The translations under genes and the position numbers were made by a program. Of a stretch of 64,000 nt of DNA, positions 30,499-40,719 are shown one piece after another. The notes beneath the pieces are model-generated. The model was not told the origin of the DNA, did not search any database, and saw nothing but the letters and a program-made list of their open reading frames with translations. Every line of letters begins with the position of its first letter. The first letter of the stretch is position 1. The DNA lies in the NCBI RefSeq assembly GCF_000934745.1, contig NZ_JYNO01000010.1, forward strand, positions 62,001 through 126,000, in the 5' to 3' direction. Origin of the DNA: Desulfonatronum thioautotrophicum (lineage in GTDB: Bacteria > Desulfobacterota > Desulfovibrionia > Desulfovibrionales > Desulfonatronaceae).

Positions 30499-31746
30499 TC
30501 ATTTGTTCATCATGTCCAGAAATTCCCGGTTGCCTTTGCTGCCACGCATTTTTCCCAGCAGGAAGTCCATGGAGTCATGAGTGTTCATTGGAGAAAGCAC
30601 CTTGCGGAGAATCCAGACGCGATTCAGGACGTCTTCACTCAAAAGGAGTTCTTCTTTGCGCGTTCCCGAGCGATTGATGTCGATGGCTGGGAACATGCGT
30701 TTGTCGGCCAAGTGCCTGTCCAGATAGATTTCCATATTGCCGGTGCCTTTGAATTCCTCAAAAATGACTTCGTCCATGCGTGACCCGGTATCAATCAGGG
30801 CTGTGGCAATGATGCTTAAGCTTCCTCCCTGTTCGATGTTGCGCGCTGCTCCGAAAAACCGTTTGGGACGTTGAAGCGCGTTGGCGTCCAGTCCACCTGA
30901 GAGCACCCTTCCCGAAGAAGGGGTCACTGTGTTGTAGGCCCGACCAAGGCGGGTGATGCTGTCCAGGAGAATGACGACATCGTATTTTCGCTCAACAAGG
31001 CGCTTGGCCTTTTCCAAAACCATTTCGGCAACTTGAACATGTCGGGTAGGGGGTTCGTCGAATGTTGAGCTGACAACTTCGGCATTCACGGTGCGCGCCA
31101 TGTCCGTGACTTCCTCTGGGCGTTCGTCAATCAGGAGCACGATCAGGTAGACGTCTGGATGGTTGGAGCTGATGGAATTCGCGATGGTTTGCAACAGAAC
31201 TGTTTTTCCGGTGCGAGGCGGCGCAACGATCAGGCCTCTTTGGCCCATGCCGATGGGTGTCAGCAGGTCGATAATCCGTGAGGCATAGTTTTCCTTGCCG
31301 TTCTCAATGACAAAGCGTTTGTCTGGATATATCGGGGTAAGATTATCAAAGAGCACCAGTTGTTTGGATTTCTCCGGGGTAGCGAAGCCGATTTCCTTGA
31401 CTTTGAGCAGAGCAAAATATCGTTCCCCGTCTTTTGGCGGGCGAATTTGACCAGAGATAACGTCCCCAGTGCGTAATCCGAAGCGGCGGATCTGTGAAGG
31501 TGAGACATAGATGTCGTCTGGCCCGGGCATGTAGCTGTACATCTGCGAGCGGAGAAAACCGAAGCCGTCTGGAAGTATTTCCAGGACTCCTTCACCAAAA
31601 ATTGAGCCGTTCTGAGAAGAGCACGCCTGAAGGAGAGCGAAAATGAGTTCCTGCTTACGCAGGTTGCTGGGATTTTCAACCTTGAATTGGTTTGCCAGTT
31701 CAGTCAGCTCATACATGGATTTGGTTTTCAATTCAGACAAATTCAT
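30499..31746 (-). CDS. rho: Transcription termination factor Rho
   Basis: 415 residues, normal for Rho. The N-terminal domain ([19 protein letters not shown]) and RNA-binding cold-shock-like domain (GFGFLRS) precede the ATPase domain with [22 protein letters not shown] and [13 protein letters not shown]. The hexamer moves along RNA and ends transcription. GAAGG lies nine bases before the ATG. It sits downstream of ispE-prs-rplY-pth-carD in the same direction, an order typical of Desulfovibrio relatives, but a 1-kb gap separates it from carD. Confidence 0.97.
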   Translation of the reverse strand: MNLSELKTKSMYELTELANQFKVENPSNLRKQELIFALLQACSSQNGSIFGEGVLEILPDGFGFLRSQMYSYMPGPDDIYVSPSQIRRFGLRTGDVISGQIRPPKDGERYFALLKVKEIGFATPEKSKQLVLFDNLTPIYPDKRFVIENGKENYASRIIDLLTPIGMGQRGLIVAPPRTGKTVLLQTIANSISSNHPDVYLIVLLIDERPEEVTDMARTVNAEVVSSTFDEPPTRHVQVAEMVLEKAKRLVERKYDVVILLDSITRLGRAYNTVTPSSGRVLSGGLDANALQRPKRFFGAARNIEQGGSLSIIATALIDTGSRMDEVIFEEFKGTGNMEIYLDRHLADKRMFPAIDINRSGTRKEELLLSEDVLNRVWILRKVLSPMNTHDSMDFLLGKMRGSKGNREFLDMMNK

Positions 31747-32769
31747 AGCGTGTACCTTCGCGTAGATCTCCTGGAAAAAGTTTGATGATCGCTCCCTGTC
31801 CTCTCAGGAGCCAAAAAAAACATGGTATATGTCATTGAAATACGTTCTTTTTGAATATACCAACTGCGGAACGTGACATGTTCTTGAAACGTACCGACCA
31901 GGCAAAGAAAAAATTCCATTCAGGTAGGTGAAATGAAAAAAAAGAACACAGGGGGGTATTGATTTACTTTGCTGTGAATACACGGACTCGATACACATCA
32001 CTAAGGCACTTTATGCAATACAAAAAGCACTCTCTCCAATTTGATAACCAAAAGAAAAATGGCAGTATAGCGGACAAGTTTATGTCATCTGACATGAACA
32101 TATCCGAGAGAAGTCGCGATCAAGACAGTGTGGTATTTCGAAAAAAAATCTATAGGAAAGATATAATAATATCATAAGGGATTGCAGATTGTCGACCAGA
32201 AGGTAGTGCTGCGTGTCATAATAACAGCGCTATGCTATAGGGTCGACTTGGGTCTCGAGATAGCAATTCTTGTTGGATAGTCAGAATGAGGTGGAAAAAT
32301 TATTCAATGTTTCAAGCGTGATTTGAATGACCTAGACCACTATATGGAAACATACAAAAATACAAGGGGAGCCAAAAAAGACTGGATGGATCGAAATTCT
32401 CTTCGTGTGCAAAAAACGATATGAAAATCAGTCTGAGGATAGATGCTAATGAGTGGTTTTGCGAAAAGAACTTGCGTGGATTGGCCCAGAAGGTTTTTTA
32501 TTAGTTTTGTTGACAAGGAACTTTTTTGTGATTTATTCGCTGAAACTGGTACAAAGGGGATGACTGGTGCTTCCTGTTGTGTAGGAAGTGCCCAGATTTT
32601 ATTGTTTTAAGTTCGTTCTGAGAAGAGAATTCTTCTGTGAGAGTGCCCTAATGTGAACAGAAAACTGAAATGATCAAGACGTGTTACGTGAGTTGTGCAA
32701 CAAGGCAGGAATATTTTTTGTCTATAAAAACAAATTTAGTATGTTAAGCGGATAATCACGAAGTTCCTA
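31747..32769. other. 1-kb AT-rich gap between carD and rho
   Basis: The longest gene-free stretch. It is clearly richer in A and T than its surroundings and has no open frame with recognisable homology. It must contain the rho promoter on the minus strand. On the plus strand TTGACA at 32510 with a TTATTC-like -10, followed by the hairpin CTTCCT/AGGAAG near 32571-32589, could drive a small RNA. Two GTCGAC sites near 32191 and 32243 flank another short dyad. Nothing here is certain. Confidence 0.5.
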
Positions 32770-33312
32770 TCATTCGACACCTTCGATGGGAACCTCTTCT
32801 TCTTCGGTCTTCTTCAGAATATCATCGAAAAAGCCATATATTCTGGTGCGAATGTCCGTTGGGGTGCTGTCCAGGCATAGGGCAAGTTCGGTTGTGATCA
32901 ACTGAAGCGCTTGCTCCAGCAATCGACGTTCCCCGAAGGACAATTCCTTATCCTTGCCGATCAAGATCAATTCCTTCAGGACATAAGCGACGTCCTGGAG
33001 ATTTTCACTCTTCAGTTTTTCAGAATATTCCCGATACCTGCGATTCCAGTTCTGTCCGGTATACCCGGTAAAGTCGGATCGATCACGGATATATTCCAGC
33101 ATCTCCTCACCCTGTTGACTTGTGCACAACGGGCGCAGGCCGACATTGGTGGCATTATGGACCGGGACCATGACCATGATATTATTATTCAATATTCGAA
33201 TCACGTACAGGTTGGTCGGACAACCCCCGATTTCTTGACTTTCAATCTTCTCGATTTTTCCGACACCTTGTGCCGGGTAAACCACCAAATCGTTAACCGA
33301 GAACACGTTCAT
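32770..33312 (-). CDS. carD: CarD/CdnL family transcriptional regulator
   Basis: 180 residues. The N-terminal RNA-polymerase-binding domain begins MNVFSVNDLVVYPAQGVGKIEKIE, and the helical C-terminal half contains NWNRRYREYSEKLKS and GERRLLEQALQLI, as in CdnL/CarD. These proteins bind the RNAP beta subunit and stabilise open complexes at promoters such as those of rRNA genes. GGAG stands seven bases upstream of the ATG. The acidic tail TEEEEVPIEGVE is an addition. It follows pth by about 100 bases. Confidence 0.95.
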   Translation of the reverse strand: MNVFSVNDLVVYPAQGVGKIEKIESQEIGGCPTNLYVIRILNNNIMVMVPVHNATNVGLRPLCTSQQGEEMLEYIRDRSDFTGYTGQNWNRRYREYSEKLKSENLQDVAYVLKELILIGKDKELSFGERRLLEQALQLITTELALCLDSTPTDIRTRIYGFFDDILKKTEEEEVPIEGVE

Positions 33313-33414
33313 AACTCCTGATATGGGGTACCACGCCAGAAAACTTCCTAATGACTTTTTTCACAATATCCTGAAAAGGAGAAAGAGTCCATGGTTTTTT
33401 GGTAAAAAAGAAAT

Positions 33415-34053
33415 TCAAAGCAGATTTAGGGACTGGTCCTGGCCGGTTCGTGATTTCTTTCTTTGTTTGGAATGCAGTTCCTGCATTCCATCAGCCAATC
33501 CTTTCTCGCAAAAAATTCGAATCGCACTGACAGCTGTAGCTAATGCCTCTGTGAGTTCGCTTTTCGATTCAGCGGCGAAGTTGCGCAGGACATAGGCTGC
33601 CGGATCATGTCCTGATGGCGGTCGTCCGATTCCGAGACGTAATCGAGGAAAATCAGTTGTGCCCAGTGCTTGGCTTATGGAGAGCAATCCTTTGTGACCT
33701 GCAGCACCGCCGCCGATTTTAAACCGAAGTGAACCTGCTTGCAGATCCAGTTCATCATGAACCACCAGGATCTGCTCCGGGGGAATGCGGTACCAGCGAG
33801 CCAGTGGCCCGACAGCATCACCACTACGGTTCATGTACGTTTGGGGCTTGAGTGCCAGCCATGCTGCACCGGCAATGTCGCCTCGCCGCAGCTCACACTT
33901 TGCGACAGGGGCTCTCATGGGGTGCCAGCGTTCCGGTGATGCAGCGAACAGGGCGTCCATTGCGAGAAAACCCATGTTGTGAGGAGTTTGCAGATATTCA
34001 GGACCTGGATTGCCAAGTCCTACAATAAGCCCGCGAAAAGCTCGGCTATGCAT
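33415..34053 (-). CDS. pth: Peptidyl-tRNA hydrolase
   Basis: 212 residues. LIVGLGNPGPEYLQTPHNMGF carries the catalytic His; KPQTYMNRSG, VVHDELDLQAG and GGGAAGHKGLLSI are the other signatures. It releases peptides from prematurely dropped peptidyl-tRNA. The last 15 residues (SKQRKKSRTGQDQSLNLL) are a basic extension. No obvious RBS precedes the ATG at 34053. It follows rplY and its weak terminator. Confidence 0.96.
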   Translation of the reverse strand: MHSRAFRGLIVGLGNPGPEYLQTPHNMGFLAMDALFAASPERWHPMRAPVAKCELRRGDIAGAAWLALKPQTYMNRSGDAVGPLARWYRIPPEQILVVHDELDLQAGSLRFKIGGGAAGHKGLLSISQALGTTDFPRLRLGIGRPPSGHDPAAYVLRNFAAESKSELTEALATAVSAIRIFCEKGLADGMQELHSKQRKKSRTGQDQSLNLL

Positions 34054-34143
34054 TTGAAGTCGTTGGGGTAACCGGAAGGGAACAGGTTAGACAACCCTGG
34101 CGCAAACTCACGAGGCGAATATTGTTCACGGAAAGCAGGAAAA

Positions 34144-34185
34144 CTCCCCACCGCACCAAGATGAATTTAGTATGGCGGTGGGGAG
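34144..34185 (-). terminator. Hairpin after rplY
   Basis: Arms CTCCCCACCGC and GCGGTGGGGAG with a 20-base loop; on the minus strand TTTTCC follows. It lies between rplY and pth and may be a leaky terminator or processing site. Confidence 0.65.
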
Positions 34186-34189
34186 AGGC

Positions 34190-34801
34190 CTACTCAGCTG
34201 CTTCAGCTTCTTTTTCTTCGGACTCACTATCCGAAGCGGATGGGCTGACAACACCGACAACGGCAAAGTTATCATCAAAGACAAACTCGACACTTTCAGG
34301 AAGTTTTAAATCCTGAACATGCACGTTGTGGTTGATTTCCAGGGCTGTGACGTCGATGACGATTTTTTCCGGTATGGACATGGGCAGACCGACAACTTCA
34401 AGTTCATCCCGGAAAATTTCAAGGATGCCTCCAAGTACAACCCCTTTAGGTTTACCGGTTACCTCTACAGGGATGTAGACGTTTATCTTTTTGGTCAGGT
34501 CGACACCAAAAAAGTCAACGTGGGTGATTGCCCCTTTAACCGGATGGAACTGGATGTCACGGATAATGGCCGGATGTTGCTGTACTTCCCCGTCCTGGGT
34601 AATTTCCAATTGAAAGACTTGCGAGAGACCGACTTTGTTAAATAACTTTTGCAACGGGGTGCGTTCCGCGGAAAAAAGAAGGTTTGCTCCTTGGGCATTG
34701 TAAAATACGCCTGGAATGGAGGCCTTTTCGCGGAGCCTGCGGCACTGACCCGTGCCGGTTTCAGTGCGGGAATGGACGCTGAGGGTTGATTGGTTGGACA
34801 T
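34190..34801 (-). CDS. rplY: Ribosomal protein L25 (general stress protein CTC type)
   Basis: 203 residues, so the long CTC form with an N-terminal L25 domain (TGTGQCRRLREKASIPGVFYN) and the C-terminal TL5 beta domain (VYIPVEVTGKPKGVVLGGIL). It binds 5S rRNA. The Glu/Ser-rich acidic tail is typical. AAGGAG precedes the ATG. Position between prs and pth is conserved in many bacteria. Confidence 0.96.
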   Translation of the reverse strand: MSNQSTLSVHSRTETGTGQCRRLREKASIPGVFYNAQGANLLFSAERTPLQKLFNKVGLSQVFQLEITQDGEVQQHPAIIRDIQFHPVKGAITHVDFFGVDLTKKINVYIPVEVTGKPKGVVLGGILEIFRDELEVVGLPMSIPEKIVIDVTALEINHNVHVQDLKLPESVEFVFDDNFAVVGVVSPSASDSESEEKEAEAAE

Positions 34802-34831
34802 GCCTGTATCTCCTTAAAGGGGCAAATTAAT

Positions 34832-35785
34832 TTAGACAAAGAGTACACTGACCGATGACTCGGTGTGGATGTTGTGGACGGCTTTGGCCAGCAGACTGGC
34901 GACCGATAATGACTTGATTTTGGTGCAGGCCTGCGCGTTGTTTTTTAACGGTATCGTATCTGTGACAAAAACATGGTTGAACGCGGAATCCTGCAAGCGC
35001 TCGACGGCAGGTCCGGAAAGAACGCCGTGGGTGGCACAGGCCACGACATTTTTAGCGCCTTTTTCCATAAGTACCTTGGCTGCCTGGACCATGGTTCCTG
35101 CTGTGTCGATCATATCATCAAGAACCACGGCCACTTTATTTTCCACATCACCAATAACGTTCATGGCCTCGGCCTGGTTGGGGCAGAGTCTGCGCTTATC
35201 GATGATGGCCAGTGATGCGCAAAGCCTTTTGGCGTAGGCACGAGCTCGTTCCGTGCCGCCGGCATCTGGTGAGACAATGACCAATTCGTCGGGGACATCG
35301 GTCAACTTTTTGATGTGTTCCAAAAGTACCGGAGCAGCATAAAGATTGTCCACCGGGATGTTGAAAAAACCCTGGATTTGCCCGGCGTGCAGGTCAATGG
35401 TCAGCAGGCGGTGCACACCAGCAATGGTCAGGAAATCAGCAACGAGTTTGGCACTGATGGGTGCACGGGGAAGTACCTTGCGGTCTTGGCGCGCGTAGCC
35501 GTAATAGGGAATCACGGCCGTGACCCGCTTGGCGCTGGCCCGCTTCAGGGCGTCCAATACAAGGCACAGTTCCATCAAATTGTAATTGACTGGAGCGCAG
35601 GTGGGCTGCACAACAAAGACATCGTCCCCGCGGACATTGTCGCCAATTTCCACGCGGATTTCCCCGTCGCTGAACGTCTCGACAAGGCAGGGTGTCAATC
35701 TGGTGCCCAGATGGTCACAGATGGCCTTGGCGAGAGGAGGGTTCGCGGAACCGGAGAGGATTTTTAATTCACCATGGAGGGCCAT
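34832..35785 (-). CDS. prs: Ribose-phosphate pyrophosphokinase
   Basis: 317 residues. It makes PRPP from ribose 5-phosphate and ATP, needed for nucleotide, histidine and tryptophan synthesis. Motifs: [57 protein letters not shown] and the PRPP loop [18 protein letters not shown] lies upstream of ATG 35785 ([12 protein letters not shown]); the frame continues upstream across the tRNA gene and cannot be coding there. It follows tRNA-Gln directly. Confidence 0.97.
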   Translation of the reverse strand: MALHGELKILSGSANPPLAKAICDHLGTRLTPCLVETFSDGEIRVEIGDNVRGDDVFVVQPTCAPVNYNLMELCLVLDALKRASAKRVTAVIPYYGYARQDRKVLPRAPISAKLVADFLTIAGVHRLLTIDLHAGQIQGFFNIPVDNLYAAPVLLEHIKKLTDVPDELVIVSPDAGGTERARAYAKRLCASLAIIDKRRLCPNQAEAMNVIGDVENKVAVVLDDMIDTAGTMVQAAKVLMEKGAKNVVACATHGVLSGPAVERLQDSAFNHVFVTDTIPLKNNAQACTKIKSLSVASLLAKAVHNIHTESSVSVLFV

Positions 35786-35805
35786 GCAACGATTCCTTTC
35801 GTGAG

Positions 35806-35880
35806 TGGCTGGGGTGGGAGGATTCGAACCTCCGAATGCGGATTCCAAAGACCCGTGCCTTACCGCTTGGCGACACCCCA
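35806..35880 (-). tRNA. tRNA-Gln (anticodon TTG)
   Basis: The minus strand folds into a full cloverleaf: acceptor stem TGGGGTG/CACCCCA, anticodon stem CGGGT/ATCCG with loop CTTTGGA (anticodon TTG), T-arm GGAGG-TTCGAAT-CCTCC. Discriminator G and an encoded CCA follow (35806-35808). It lies between ispE and prs, as in other Desulfovibrionales, and is likely processed from the same transcript. Confidence 0.95.
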
Positions 35881-35884
35881 GTGA

Positions 35885-36802
35885 TCAACTTTCCGAAATG
35901 CGAGGGTTGAGAGGGAAAACATGCGTCGGGATGTCCCGCTCTCGAAGCCGTCTCACCGCTTGTTCCGCTTGGAAAGGCTCCCGGAATACGGCAAATTGGC
36001 TTGCTCCGCTCCCGCTCATGACGGCCCCAGCCGCCCCGGATGCAAGGAGTATTTCCTTCACGGACCGCAACTGAGGATGCCTGGCAAAGACCGGCACCTC
36101 AAAGCTGTTGTAAAAGACAAAATTTGACAAAGCAGACACCATATCCAGAGCATCTTCAGGTGTCAAGGGCGAGTAAGGGCTTGTCTTGGCCAAATAGATC
36201 TCGTCCCAGGCGTTATATGCCCAGGCCGTGGCGACGTGAAGATGGGGGCAGGCCAAAACCATGGTCATGTCGTGTAAGGGAAAGTGGACCGGGGTCAGTT
36301 GGTCGCCTCGACCGGTGGCCCATGCAGGCCGGTTGAGCAGAAAAAAGGGAACGTCCGCTCCAAGGTCGCAAGCCAAGCGGTTGAGGTCAACGTCATTCAA
36401 GCAGGAGGCACCGGCTTGTTCATTCAGGTATTGCAGAAGAGCTGCCGCATCACTGCTTCCACCCCCAAGTCCAGCACCCATTGGGATATTTTTTTGCAAC
36501 GAGATGGTGATGTCCGGGTAAAAACCTGTTGCGCATCCAAAGCGCTCGTAGCATTTGAAAAGAATATTCTGCTCAGGAGCAATTGTCTTTTCGGAGCAGA
36601 ACAATTGGACACCTGTGCCCGGTGCGCTGCGAGTGATGGTGATTACGTCGTGTGGAGACGGCAAGGGCAGAAAAAGGGTTGCCAAGTCATGGTAACCATC
36701 GTCTCGTCGGCCGAGGATCCTGAGAAAAATATTGACTTTGCAACCAGCAACCAGTGTTGCCAATGGATAATTCAAATCATTCGTGCTCATGAATTGACTC
36801 AT
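35885..36802 (-). CDS. ispE: 4-diphosphocytidyl-2-C-methyl-D-erythritol kinase
   Basis: 305 residues. It phosphorylates CDP-methylerythritol in the MEP isoprenoid pathway. GHMP-kinase motifs are clear: AGCKVNIFLRILGRRDDGYHDL near the N-terminus, the ATP loop PMGAGLGGGSSDAAALL and the C-terminal MSGSGASQFAVF. ATG 36802 gives about 18 residues before the conserved start; ATG 36790 is also possible, and neither has a strong RBS. First gene of the ispE-tRNA-prs-rplY-pth-carD series. Confidence 0.95.
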   Translation of the reverse strand: MSQFMSTNDLNYPLATLVAGCKVNIFLRILGRRDDGYHDLATLFLPLPSPHDVITITRSAPGTGVQLFCSEKTIAPEQNILFKCYERFGCATGFYPDITISLQKNIPMGAGLGGGSSDAAALLQYLNEQAGASCLNDVDLNRLACDLGADVPFFLLNRPAWATGRGDQLTPVHFPLHDMTMVLACPHLHVATAWAYNAWDEIYLAKTSPYSPLTPEDALDMVSALSNFVFYNSFEVPVFARHPQLRSVKEILLASGAAGAVMSGSGASQFAVFREPFQAEQAVRRLRERDIPTHVFPLNPRISES

Positions 36803-36833
36803 GGTAGCTGATCCACAGCAAAACGACAATAAA

Positions 36834-36859
36834 AAAGGCGGCACCGGAGTGCCACCTTT
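36834..36859 (-). terminator. Intrinsic terminator of the DegP-like protease gene
   Basis: On the minus strand AAAGGTGGCAC pairs with GTGCCGCCTTT (one G-U/mismatch) around a four-base loop and runs into TTTTTT. It lies 25 bases after the protease stop and just upstream of ispE. Confidence 0.85.
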
Positions 36860-36884
36860 GGAGACCAATCAGAGTATCAGAGAG

Positions 36885-38297
36885 TTATTCCAGGGGAATG
36901 GTTCGGAAAATAGTCTGCGCCTGTCGGCGAATGAGCAGCATGATTACGCCTTTGTCTTCAGCGTCTTCCCGCAGAACCCGATGAAAGTCGTCAATGGAAT
37001 TGACGGGCTGCTGGTTGGCCTCCATGACCACATCGCCGGCCCGCACGTCGGCGCGAGCGGCTTCGGACTCCGCCTCCACTGCCGTGACCAAAAGGCCTTG
37101 CGGGCGGGTCATGCCCATGGCCCTGGCTTCACGCTCATCGATCGGGCGCAAGGAGATGCCAAGGGATGTGCCCTGGTCATCAGCCCTGGGGGAGGGTGCG
37201 CCCCGTTGCGCCAAACGTTCCGGATCCCTGGTGCCCAAGGTGACAGTGAATGATTGCTTTTCACCTCGACGCATCACCTCAACCTGAACCGAATCTCCAG
37301 GAGTTTGTTGGGCCACAACCCGCAGCAAAGAGCCAGAATCTGACACCGATTCACCGTTGATGGCAACTACAACATCTCCGGAGCGTAATCCTGCTTGTTC
37401 GGCTGGTTCGCCTTGGATCACTTCAGCGATCAAGGCACCACGGGTGGTGGTCAACCCCAGGGCGCGAGCCGTGTTTTCATCCAAGTCCTGGATGGTCACT
37501 CCCAACCATCCACGCTGCACCATCTTGTTTTCCTGCAACTGGGCGATGATGCCCCGAGCCATATCGCTGGGAATGGCAAAGCCGATGCCTTGACCCGCGG
37601 CGACAATGGCCGTGTTGATCCCGATGACCCGCCCCTGCATGTCCAAAAGTGGGCCGCCGCTGTTGCCGGGATTGATGGACGCGTCGGTCTGGATGAAGTC
37701 ATCGTAAGGACCGGAGCCGATAATCCGGCCTTTGGCGCTGACGATGCCGGCCGTCACCGTGTGGGCCAACCCAAAGGGATTGCCAATGGCCACAACCCAC
37801 TGACCGACTCTAGCCTGACCGGAGTCACCGAACTCCAGCACAGGCAGGGGGCGATCCGCCTCGATCTTCAGCAAAGCCAAGTCCGTTTCAGGATCACGCC
37901 CCACGACCTCGGCCGTGTATGAATTGTCGCTATCCAGCAGGTTGACGGTAATCTCGGTTGCGTCACGGATCACATGGTTGTTGGTGACAATGAATCCATC
38001 GCTGGAAATGATAAATCCGGACCCGAGGGATTGGGTGCGTCTGGTGGGAGCCTGCTCACCAAAAAAACGTTCAAACTGCTCAAAAAAGTCATCAAAAGGC
38101 CCCCCCCGCCGTTGAAACGGGGAAAAGAAACGGCGCAGTTGCTCATCTCCGGCAACAACGCGCACCGTGCTGATGTTCACGACAGCGGGTGCGGCATTTT
38201 CAGCGAGGTCGGTGAACTCGGGGAGCTGGGCGCGAGTCGAAGTTGTGAACAAAAAGAGAAGAGAAAAAGCTAGCAATGTGTTCCGAAAAAAAAGCAT
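36885..38297 (-). CDS. Periplasmic serine endoprotease of the DegP/DegQ (HtrA) family
   Basis: 470 residues. A signal peptide (MLFFRNTLLAFSLLFLFTTSTRAQ) precedes the trypsin-like domain with His in TNNHVI, Asp in ETDLALL and Ser in NPGNSGGPLL, then two PDZ domains (about 265-350 and 385-470). It degrades or refolds damaged periplasmic proteins. ATG 38297 lies nine bases after AGGAGG; ATG 38303 is possible but too close. Single gene with its own terminator. Confidence 0.95.
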   Translation of the reverse strand: MLFFRNTLLAFSLLFLFTTSTRAQLPEFTDLAENAAPAVVNISTVRVVAGDEQLRRFFSPFQRRGGPFDDFFEQFERFFGEQAPTRRTQSLGSGFIISSDGFIVTNNHVIRDATEITVNLLDSDNSYTAEVVGRDPETDLALLKIEADRPLPVLEFGDSGQARVGQWVVAIGNPFGLAHTVTAGIVSAKGRIIGSGPYDDFIQTDASINPGNSGGPLLDMQGRVIGINTAIVAAGQGIGFAIPSDMARGIIAQLQENKMVQRGWLGVTIQDLDENTARALGLTTTRGALIAEVIQGEPAEQAGLRSGDVVVAINGESVSDSGSLLRVVAQQTPGDSVQVEVMRRGEKQSFTVTLGTRDPERLAQRGAPSPRADDQGTSLGISLRPIDEREARAMGMTRPQGLLVTAVEAESEAARADVRAGDVVMEANQQPVNSIDDFHRVLREDAEDKGVIMLLIRRQAQTIFRTIPLE

Positions 38298-38505
38298 AAA
38301 CATGATCCTCCTGAAAAAAAGATTGCCGACATGGTTGATGGATTGATTTCCGCAGTCAGCCATGTCGGCAGATTAGTGTCGAAGGGGTCGTGTGGCAACA
38401 CCTCACCCAACAGGGGAACTTGTCTGAGTAATTTAACCCTGCAAGTCGTTTAACAAATATTTAAAACTATTTACTTTGAAGTGAGCGGTAAGGCTCATAG
38501 CTCTC

Positions 38506-39171
38506 CTAATTTCTAGGGCCGACATTGATGGATACGGAAATCCCTCCGGCCGTAGCCCAGATCCTGGCATCTTGAGTAGCGTCAGCCAGGGTGAGAATGG
38601 TTTCAGCAATGCCGACGTTGTTCGTTGTTTCTTCCGTAAGTTCGAGGTTTCCATTGTTTGTGCTGAAAAGAACCGTAACTCCTGGTGCCGGAAATCCTCG
38701 AGTGTCCGTGACCGTGGCACGAATCCGCCAAGCTTGAGAGACACCTCCGCCGGACTGGCTGAAAGCCTCCAGCCGTATATCCCCAATGACAATGCCTTCC
38801 CCGACCCGGATGGTTGTTGTTGTCCTGGCTCCACTCCCAAAGGAGGCCTCAATGATGTCGGTCCCCTCTCTTGGGCCAGCATAGAAAATGGCTTTCGCCT
38901 CTCCATTGCCATCCAGACGATCATTGATCACATCCAGTCGGGAACCGCTTTCGTTGTGCCGGATGGTGAAGGTTACTCTTTCACCCATGGTATTGTCGGT
39001 AATTGAGCCTGTCGCCCGCGCGGTTACTTCCGTTCGGCCGCCAACGGCGACATCGTTTGAATCTGCTTCCAGGGAGACTGCGGTGACTGTGCTTCCTCCG
39101 CCACAGGAAGCAAGGAAGAAGAAAAGGAGCAGGGAGGCGCAGGCAAAGTGCAAATTGGGGGATGCGTGCAT
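38506..39171 (-). CDS. Lipoprotein with bacterial Ig-like (Big_1) domains
   Basis: 221 residues. The leader ends in the lipobox LASC followed by Gly-Gly-Gly. The mature part reads as two Ig-like beta domains: VSLEADSNDVAVGGRTEVTA begins the first and WRIRATVTDTRGFPAPGVTV the second, both with the invasin/Big_1 pattern. It should be an anchored cell-envelope protein; the partner is unknown. AGAGGT precedes the ATG. Divergent from the sensor/redox block that starts 305 bases away. Confidence 0.85.
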   Translation of the reverse strand: MHASPNLHFACASLLLFFFLASCGGGSTVTAVSLEADSNDVAVGGRTEVTARATGSITDNTMGERVTFTIRHNESGSRLDVINDRLDGNGEAKAIFYAGPREGTDIIEASFGSGARTTTTIRVGEGIVIGDIRLEAFSQSGGGVSQAWRIRATVTDTRGFPAPGVTVLFSTNNGNLELTEETTNNVGIAETILTLADATQDARIWATAGGISVSINVGPRN

Positions 39172-39476
39172 GTTTATGACCTCTTGTCAAAAAGGAGATT
39201 GGAAAGAGCGTCCTGCTTGGACCCAAGCAAGTTCGCCAAAGAAGGTGAAAGTTGATGGTTTCTGGAATATGTTTTTGCAGAGAATGCAACTTCGGTTAGG
39301 ATTAATCGTATGGTAGGTTTTGGTCATTTTTCGGTTGTCATCAGCAAACAAAGTGGGATAGGGTAAACATCTGCTTCCGGTTGTAGTGTCCGGAATGAAT
39401 AATATCTCGGATGCTGAGCACATGGCGAGGTTTTGAGGGAAGAGCCTTGCATAATGTCTCAAAAAAAGAGGTTTCC
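39172..39476. other. Divergent promoter region upstream of the sensor/redox block
   Basis: About 305 bases between the Ig-like lipoprotein (minus) and the substrate-binding lipoprotein (plus). No gene or strong repeat was seen; it should contain promoters in both directions. Confidence 0.5.
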
Positions 39477-40715
39477 ATGCGCATCATCAGAATTTTTCTT
39501 GGTTTGATGATAGTTGGTTTGCTTTCCGCCTGCACCCAGACCGTCAACGATGACTCCGTGCAGAATGACGTGCCCGGAGTGAGCGATTCGGAGATTTTGA
39601 TTGGGTCGTCGTTGGCGTTGAGTGGGCATGCGGGTTTTTTGGGGACGCAGACCTTGAATGGGGCGTTGTCATACATCAACCATATCAATGAACTCGGCGG
39701 GGTGCACGGGCGCAGGATTCAGGTGATCGCCTATGATGACGGGTATGATCCGCCTCGGTGTCTGGCAAATACGCAAAAGTTGATTGTCGAGGACCAAGTG
39801 TTTGCTCTCTTTAGTTATGTCGGTACGCCAACGACTGTCAAGATTTTACCCCTGATTGAACAGGCTCAGGTTCCGCTCCTGGGCATCTTCAGTGGGGCCA
39901 ACGCCTTTCGGGAGCCGTTCAACCGGAACATCGTGAATATCCGGGCCTCCTACTATCAAGAAACCCATGAGGTTGTCCGCCATTTTGTCGAAGACCTCGG
40001 CCTGACCAGAATTGCTGTTTTTTATCAATATGATGCGTATGGTTTCGACGGCCTGAAAGGGACGGAGCTGGCCTTGAGGTACTATGATCTGGCTCCGGTG
40101 GCCAGGGGCAGCTATACCCGGGGAACCCAGGACGTCGAAGAGGGTCTGGAGGTGATCATGGAATCCCAGGCCGAGGCCGTGATCATGATCGGAACATATG
40201 ATGCCTGCGCGAAATTTATTCGCCTGGCCCGTTCCCAAGGATTTTTTCCGCTGTTTCACAATGTGTCCTTTGTCGGCACCGAGGAGTTGATTCGCATATT
40301 GGGAAGGGACGGCGACGGAGTCATCATTACCCAAGTGGTTCCCCCTCCGGACTCCCTGGAATCCCAGGCATTGTTATGGGGTGTCGTGGAGTATCTGGAA
40401 CGGCACAGACGGGCATTCCCCGAGGATAACCCTAATCTGGTAGCTTTGGAGGGGTACATCAACGCCAAGGTGCTGGTGGAGGGTTTGCGGCGGGCCGGCC
40501 CAAGCTTGAGTCGTGCCCGGTTTATTGACGCCATCCAATCGATTCAAAATTTTTCTTTGGGAATAGCCAATACCTTGACCTTCGGGCCGACGAACCATCA
40601 GGGGCTTGATCGGGTCTACTTTACGATCATCCAGGACGGGCGGCTGGAGATATTGACGGATTGGGAAAAGCTTACGACCGAAGTACAACCAGCAGAACCA
40701 GTGGATTGTCCGTAG
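39477..40715 (+). CDS. Periplasmic ligand-binding lipoprotein (Peripla_BP_6, branched-chain amino acid type)
   Basis: 412 residues. The leader ends in the lipobox LSAC (Cys19), so the protein is membrane-anchored. SEILIGSSLALSGHAGFLG and the two-lobed pattern that follows (VHGRRIQVIAYDDGYDP, VPLLGIFSGANAFREPF, RIAVFYQYDAYGFDGL) are those of LivJ-like binding proteins. There are no ABC permease or ATPase genes beside it. Instead a histidine kinase starts five bases after its stop, so it probably presents a ligand to that kinase. AAGAGG precedes ATG 39477. Confidence 0.92.
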   Translation: MRIIRIFLGLMIVGLLSACTQTVNDDSVQNDVPGVSDSEILIGSSLALSGHAGFLGTQTLNGALSYINHINELGGVHGRRIQVIAYDDGYDPPRCLANTQKLIVEDQVFALFSYVGTPTTVKILPLIEQAQVPLLGIFSGANAFREPFNRNIVNIRASYYQETHEVVRHFVEDLGLTRIAVFYQYDAYGFDGLKGTELALRYYDLAPVARGSYTRGTQDVEEGLEVIMESQAEAVIMIGTYDACAKFIRLARSQGFFPLFHNVSFVGTEELIRILGRDGDGVIITQVVPPPDSLESQALLWGVVEYLERHRRAFPEDNPNLVALEGYINAKVLVEGLRRAGPSLSRARFIDAIQSIQNFSLGIANTLTFGPTNHQGLDRVYFTIIQDGRLEILTDWEKLTTEVQPAEPVDCP

Positions 40716-40719
40716 AGCC

